Shown here: in pieces, positions 4,730 to 5,031 of the stretch | Position numbering within the stretch: the first letter of the stretch is position 1 | Layout: each line of letters begins with the position of its first letter | Assembly: GCA_046594105.1 (NCBI GenBank) | Contig: JBKJQB010000023.1 | Coordinates: forward strand, 1 to 5,031 | Length of the DNA stretch: 5,031 bases | Direction: 5' to 3' | DNA from: JBDSGC01 sp046594105 | GTDB taxonomy: Bacteria > Acidobacteriota > Thermoanaerobaculia > Gp7-AA8 | Program-made: the position numbers and the translations under genes | The notes under the pieces: generated by a model | The model's database searches: none | The model's input: the letters and a program-made list of their open reading frames with translations, nothing else | Told to the model about the DNA's origin: nothing

Positions 4730-4868
4730 TGGTCTGCTCCCCAAAAACTGGACCACGGATTATGTCGGGGCGGTTTACCGTAAAGAAGGAGCGACGGTAT
4801 GGCCCGGAACACCCACACGGGATGCGGCCCCGCCATGCGATCTTCCAAGAAACTCCAGTTTTATGCAG
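4730..4868. mobile_element. Possible IS3-family end remnant or small non-autonomous element
   Basis: The left boundary reads TGGTCTGCTCCCC followed by AAAAACTGGACCA (4730-4755), which resembles IS3-family ends (TG..CTGC.CCC....TGGAC). About 110 nt away the inverted counterpart appears: TCCAGTTTT (4854-4862) then GCAG (4865-4868), matching AAAACTGGA (4744-4752) and CTGC (4734-4737) with a shorter spacer. Between them a short frame starting at 4762 (MSGRFTVKKERR) could be the decayed beginning of a transposase, but it soon loses resemblance to anything I know. No target duplication is visible. This is most likely an internal-deletion remnant or a MITE-like element; moderate to low confidence. 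Confidence 0.4.
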
Positions 4869-4877
4869 GGTTGCGAG

Positions 4878-5010
4878 CGCGCCCGCTGATGGAATCAACG
4901 GGCAGGAACCTCAAATCAGCCCGCGTCAGCGGGCGCAAGAATGTAGCCCCCGGCGCCAGCCGGGGGATTGCGGAGCCCAGTCAGAAGGGAGCCCGAGTAG
5001 CGGGCGACAG
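4878..5010. repeat. Array of REP-like palindromes, continuing to the window edge
   Basis: There are four hairpins in about 130 nt. (1) 4881-4889 with 4895-4903, GCCCGCTGA / TCAACGGGC, one mismatch. (2) 4919-4924 with 4929-4934, GCCCGC / GCGGGC around GTCA. (3) 4947-4954 with 4959-4966, CCCCCGGC / GCCGGGGG around GCCA. (4) 4991-4995 with 5001-5005, GCCCG / CGGGC around AGTAG. Units 2 and 4 share the form AGCCCG....GCGGGCG.(C)A.AA, while unit 3 is a distinct type, giving an alternating arrangement like bacterial interspersed mosaic elements. Such clusters are known to accompany REP-associated tyrosine transposases, but none is in this window. The array may continue beyond 5031. Confidence 0.7.
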
Positions 5011-5031
5011 AAAAGCAACAAAATCGGTCCG

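Noticed and set aside
3625..4848. Long minus-strand open frame of about 407 codons opposite the hydrolase.
   Set aside because: It is an Arg/His/Pro-rich shadow frame of a GC-rich gene; the plus strand encodes a full catalytic triad in order.
4799..5031. Open frame on the plus strand with AAGGAG 8 nt upstream of ATG at 4799, open to the window end.
   Set aside because: Most of the frame is a translation of the REP-like palindromes (peptides such as SARVSGRKN, ARVAGDRKA), and its start lies inside the IS-like remnant. Such frames are commonly mis-annotated as genes over extragenic repeats; I see no domain.
4663..5031. Possible CRISPR array in the repeat-rich right end.
   Set aside because: The repeats are short palindromes of at least two types with irregular spacing and no constant-length spacers.

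Overview
The window looks like chromosomal DNA from a high-GC Gram-negative bacterium, most likely Acidobacteriota or a close relative. The best indicator is a secreted von Willebrand A protein (complement of 2123-3103). Its layout, with an N-terminal 'TDLRE.EVRLFVDG' region, a MIDAS domain and a C-terminal 'YLIGFAPT...VRVRAGY' segment, is that of the VWFA-related family expanded in Acidobacteria. Signal peptides, an OmpA-type peptidoglycan-binding lipoprotein and an outer-membrane beta-barrel support a diderm envelope. The assignment is inferred from family recognition; no search was run.

Layout. At the left edge is the 5' part of a beta-barrel outer-membrane protein on the minus strand (1-383, runs off the window). 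It is divergent from an exodeoxyribonuclease III gene (586-1332, plus), with a 202-nt shared promoter region. The nuclease gene converges on a minus-strand pair, vwa then ompA-like (3103 to 1476), whose reading frames are nearly contiguous. The 143-nt convergent gap holds a cluster of strong hairpins. Upstream of vwa, on the same strand, is a small YkgJ-type cysteine-cluster protein (3556-3194). It is divergent from a plus-strand alpha/beta hydrolase with a probable lipoprotein signal (3721-4662). The last 369 nt (4663-5031) contain no convincing gene. They hold a second copy of the post-stop repeat, a short IS3-like terminal remnant with inverted ends, and an array of REP-like palindromes that reaches the window edge.

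How the parts relate. The vwa and ompA-like genes are the only clear operon and probably encode envelope partners: a periplasmic or exported metal-binding adhesion domain and a peptidoglycan-bound lipoprotein. The other genes look like independent housekeeping or envelope functions. Two genes (exoIII and the cysteine-cluster gene) lack Shine-Dalgarno sequences and have -10-like hexamers 6-9 nt before the ATG, so they may be leaderless. I see no defence system, CRISPR, tRNA or rRNA. The most unusual content is the small repetitive DNA, not a new multi-gene system.
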